Origin: a virus
Virus record (IMG/VR): IMGVR_UViG_3300033145_001112
Location: 1 to 21,228 of that record
Reading direction: 5' to 3' (one strand)
Length of the DNA stretch: 21,228 nt
Shown: piece after piece, positions 20,680 through 21,228 of the stretch
How positions within the stretch are numbered: the first letter of the stretch is position 1
Layout of the letters: every line of letters starts with the position of its first letter
The notes under the pieces: generated by a model
What the model saw: the letters and a program-made list of their open reading frames with translations, nothing else
Told to the model about the DNA's origin: nothing
Database searches by the model: none
Program-made: the position numbers and the translations under genes

Positions 20680-20904
20680 CTAGGCAATAACCATGCAGGT
20701 AGCGCTCGTGAATCCTCCTTCCACTAAAGTGGAGGGCATCCATTCATAGGCACGGGCGAAGCTTCGGCATTCGGCAGCGGGGCTGCCACCCAAGCTTGCC
20801 TGACCCCTTAGACTGGACGGGTTCCTGGATTCCCGGACACCGGCCGGAAGCGTCGTCCCGGCGGCGACCCCTCCCTTTCGGGAGTCGCAGGCTTTCGCGG
20901 AACA
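20680..20904 (-). mobile_element. Possible 3' remnant of an IS200/IS605 tnpB gene with right-end hairpin
   Basis: Gene-free spacer of 330 bases (20647-20976). One minus frame stays open for 75 codons with no start codon (…SLGGSPAAECRSFARAYEW…MPSTLVEGGF), so it would be a 5'-truncated C-terminus. It runs through the hairpin CCTCCAC-TTTA-GTGGAAGG (20736-20714) followed by AGGATTCAC, which resembles an IS200/IS605 right end. Other stems are present (GCGACTCCC/GGGAGGGGTCGC near 20865-20890; GGCAGC/GCTGCC near 20776-20790). No TnpB catalytic motif remains. Early promoter signals should also lie here, but none is clear. Confidence 0.4.
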
Positions 20905-20976
20905 TTATGCTGTGCTTTGCTGCAGTCTTTTGAATTGGAGAGGATGCGGCGGCTAATTTCTCAAAACAAAACCCCG

Positions 20977-21219
20977 CTAACCCACGTCCGAATGGGCATG
21001 GGTAGGGGGTTGTTGGTCAAAAAAGTCTTCTTGTTGCACAAAAACTGGCTTTATCCCCAACGCTTCACAAAATTTATCAATTGTATCTTCATTCCACCTT
21101 CTACGACCTCTTAGAAGGTCGATGCAGTACATATAGCTGTACCCTGTTTTATGAGCAATGTCAGTTATTTTGTAATTCTTTTCTTTTATTTTTTTTCTAA
21201 CAACTTCAGTAAAGTTCAT
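20977..21219 (-). CDS. XRE-family helix-turn-helix regulator
   Basis: 80 residues from ATG 21219; the frame is open to a GTG at the very edge of the window, and the ribosome site lies beyond it, so the start could be either. HTH_3-type fold: FTEVVRKKIKEKNYKITDIA, then helix-turn-helix HKTGYSYMYCIDLLRGRRRW and DTIDKFCEALGIKPV. The C-terminus (QPPTHAHSDVG) is short and lacks a peptidase domain. Likely a Cro-like or accessory repressor for the early genes to its left. Confidence 0.8.
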   Translation of the reverse strand: MNFTEVVRKKIKEKNYKITDIAHKTGYSYMYCIDLLRGRRRWNEDTIDKFCEALGIKPVFVQQEDFFDQQPPTHAHSDVG

Positions 21220-21228
21220 GTTTATCAC

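Noticed and set aside
1-21228. tRNA or rRNA genes
   Set aside because: No cloverleaf with a TTCGAATC-type T-arm or rRNA-like sequence was seen by eye; a tRNAscan run would be decisive.

Overview
The window is a single block of a tailed bacteriophage or prophage genome. Essentially every gene lies on the minus strand, so transcription runs from the right edge to the left edge. Strong AGGAGG-type ribosome sites, frequent GTG and TTG starts, about 50% GC and the families present (DnaD/DnaC-type replication pair, DUF6906, Phage_ABA_S, YopX, Mu-F head protein) suggest a Firmicutes host, probably a Clostridia lineage of the Desulfotomaculum/Pelotomaculum/Moorella kind. That host guess is inference; no host gene, integrase or attachment site is visible.

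Right part (21.2-15.1 kb), early region: an XRE repressor-type gene at the edge; a 330-base spacer that looks like the 3' end of an IS200/IS605 tnpB gene; a run of tiny genes; then a recombination/replication module. This module holds a Cas4/AddB-like Fe-S nuclease interrupted by a 329-residue intein, an adjacent putative single-strand annealing protein, small phage genes, a DnaD-like replisome organizer with iteron-like repeats inside its coding region, and a DnaC-like helicase loader. An 85-bp perfect direct repeat flanks and invades the start of the replisome organizer.

Middle part (14.3-6.0 kb), accessory and middle genes: many small, often cysteine-rich proteins, several below 60 residues. 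A cytosine-C5 methyltransferase locus carries three overlapping reading frames (methyltransferase, a phage methyltransferase-associated frame, and an HNH nuclease) and has a 5-base frameshift in motif I. About 580 bases of degenerate pentanucleotide repeat follow, directly upstream of a solo protein with a RAMP-like glycine loop. Then come a RusA remnant, a complete RusA resolvase, a Phage_ABA_S-like protein and a probable late regulator fused in frame to a zinc-finger segment.

Left part (6.0 kb-1), late region: a 357-base structured spacer (IS200/IS605-like right-end hairpins), a strong terminator immediately in front of the small terminase gene, then small terminase, large terminase, portal and Mu-F-type head morphogenesis protein. 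A nested terminator structure follows, and last a ParB-domain/adenine-type DNA methyltransferase fusion.

The logic is that of a temperate siphovirus-like or Mu-head-type phage: nuclease plus annealing protein for recombination, organizer plus loader for replication from an origin inside the organizer gene, RusA for junction resolution, methylases for DNA protection, then packaging and head genes. The most notable items are the intein at the Fe-S cysteine, the triple-frame methyltransferase/HNH locus, the pentamer array with its RAMP-like neighbour, and the 85-bp repeat pair.
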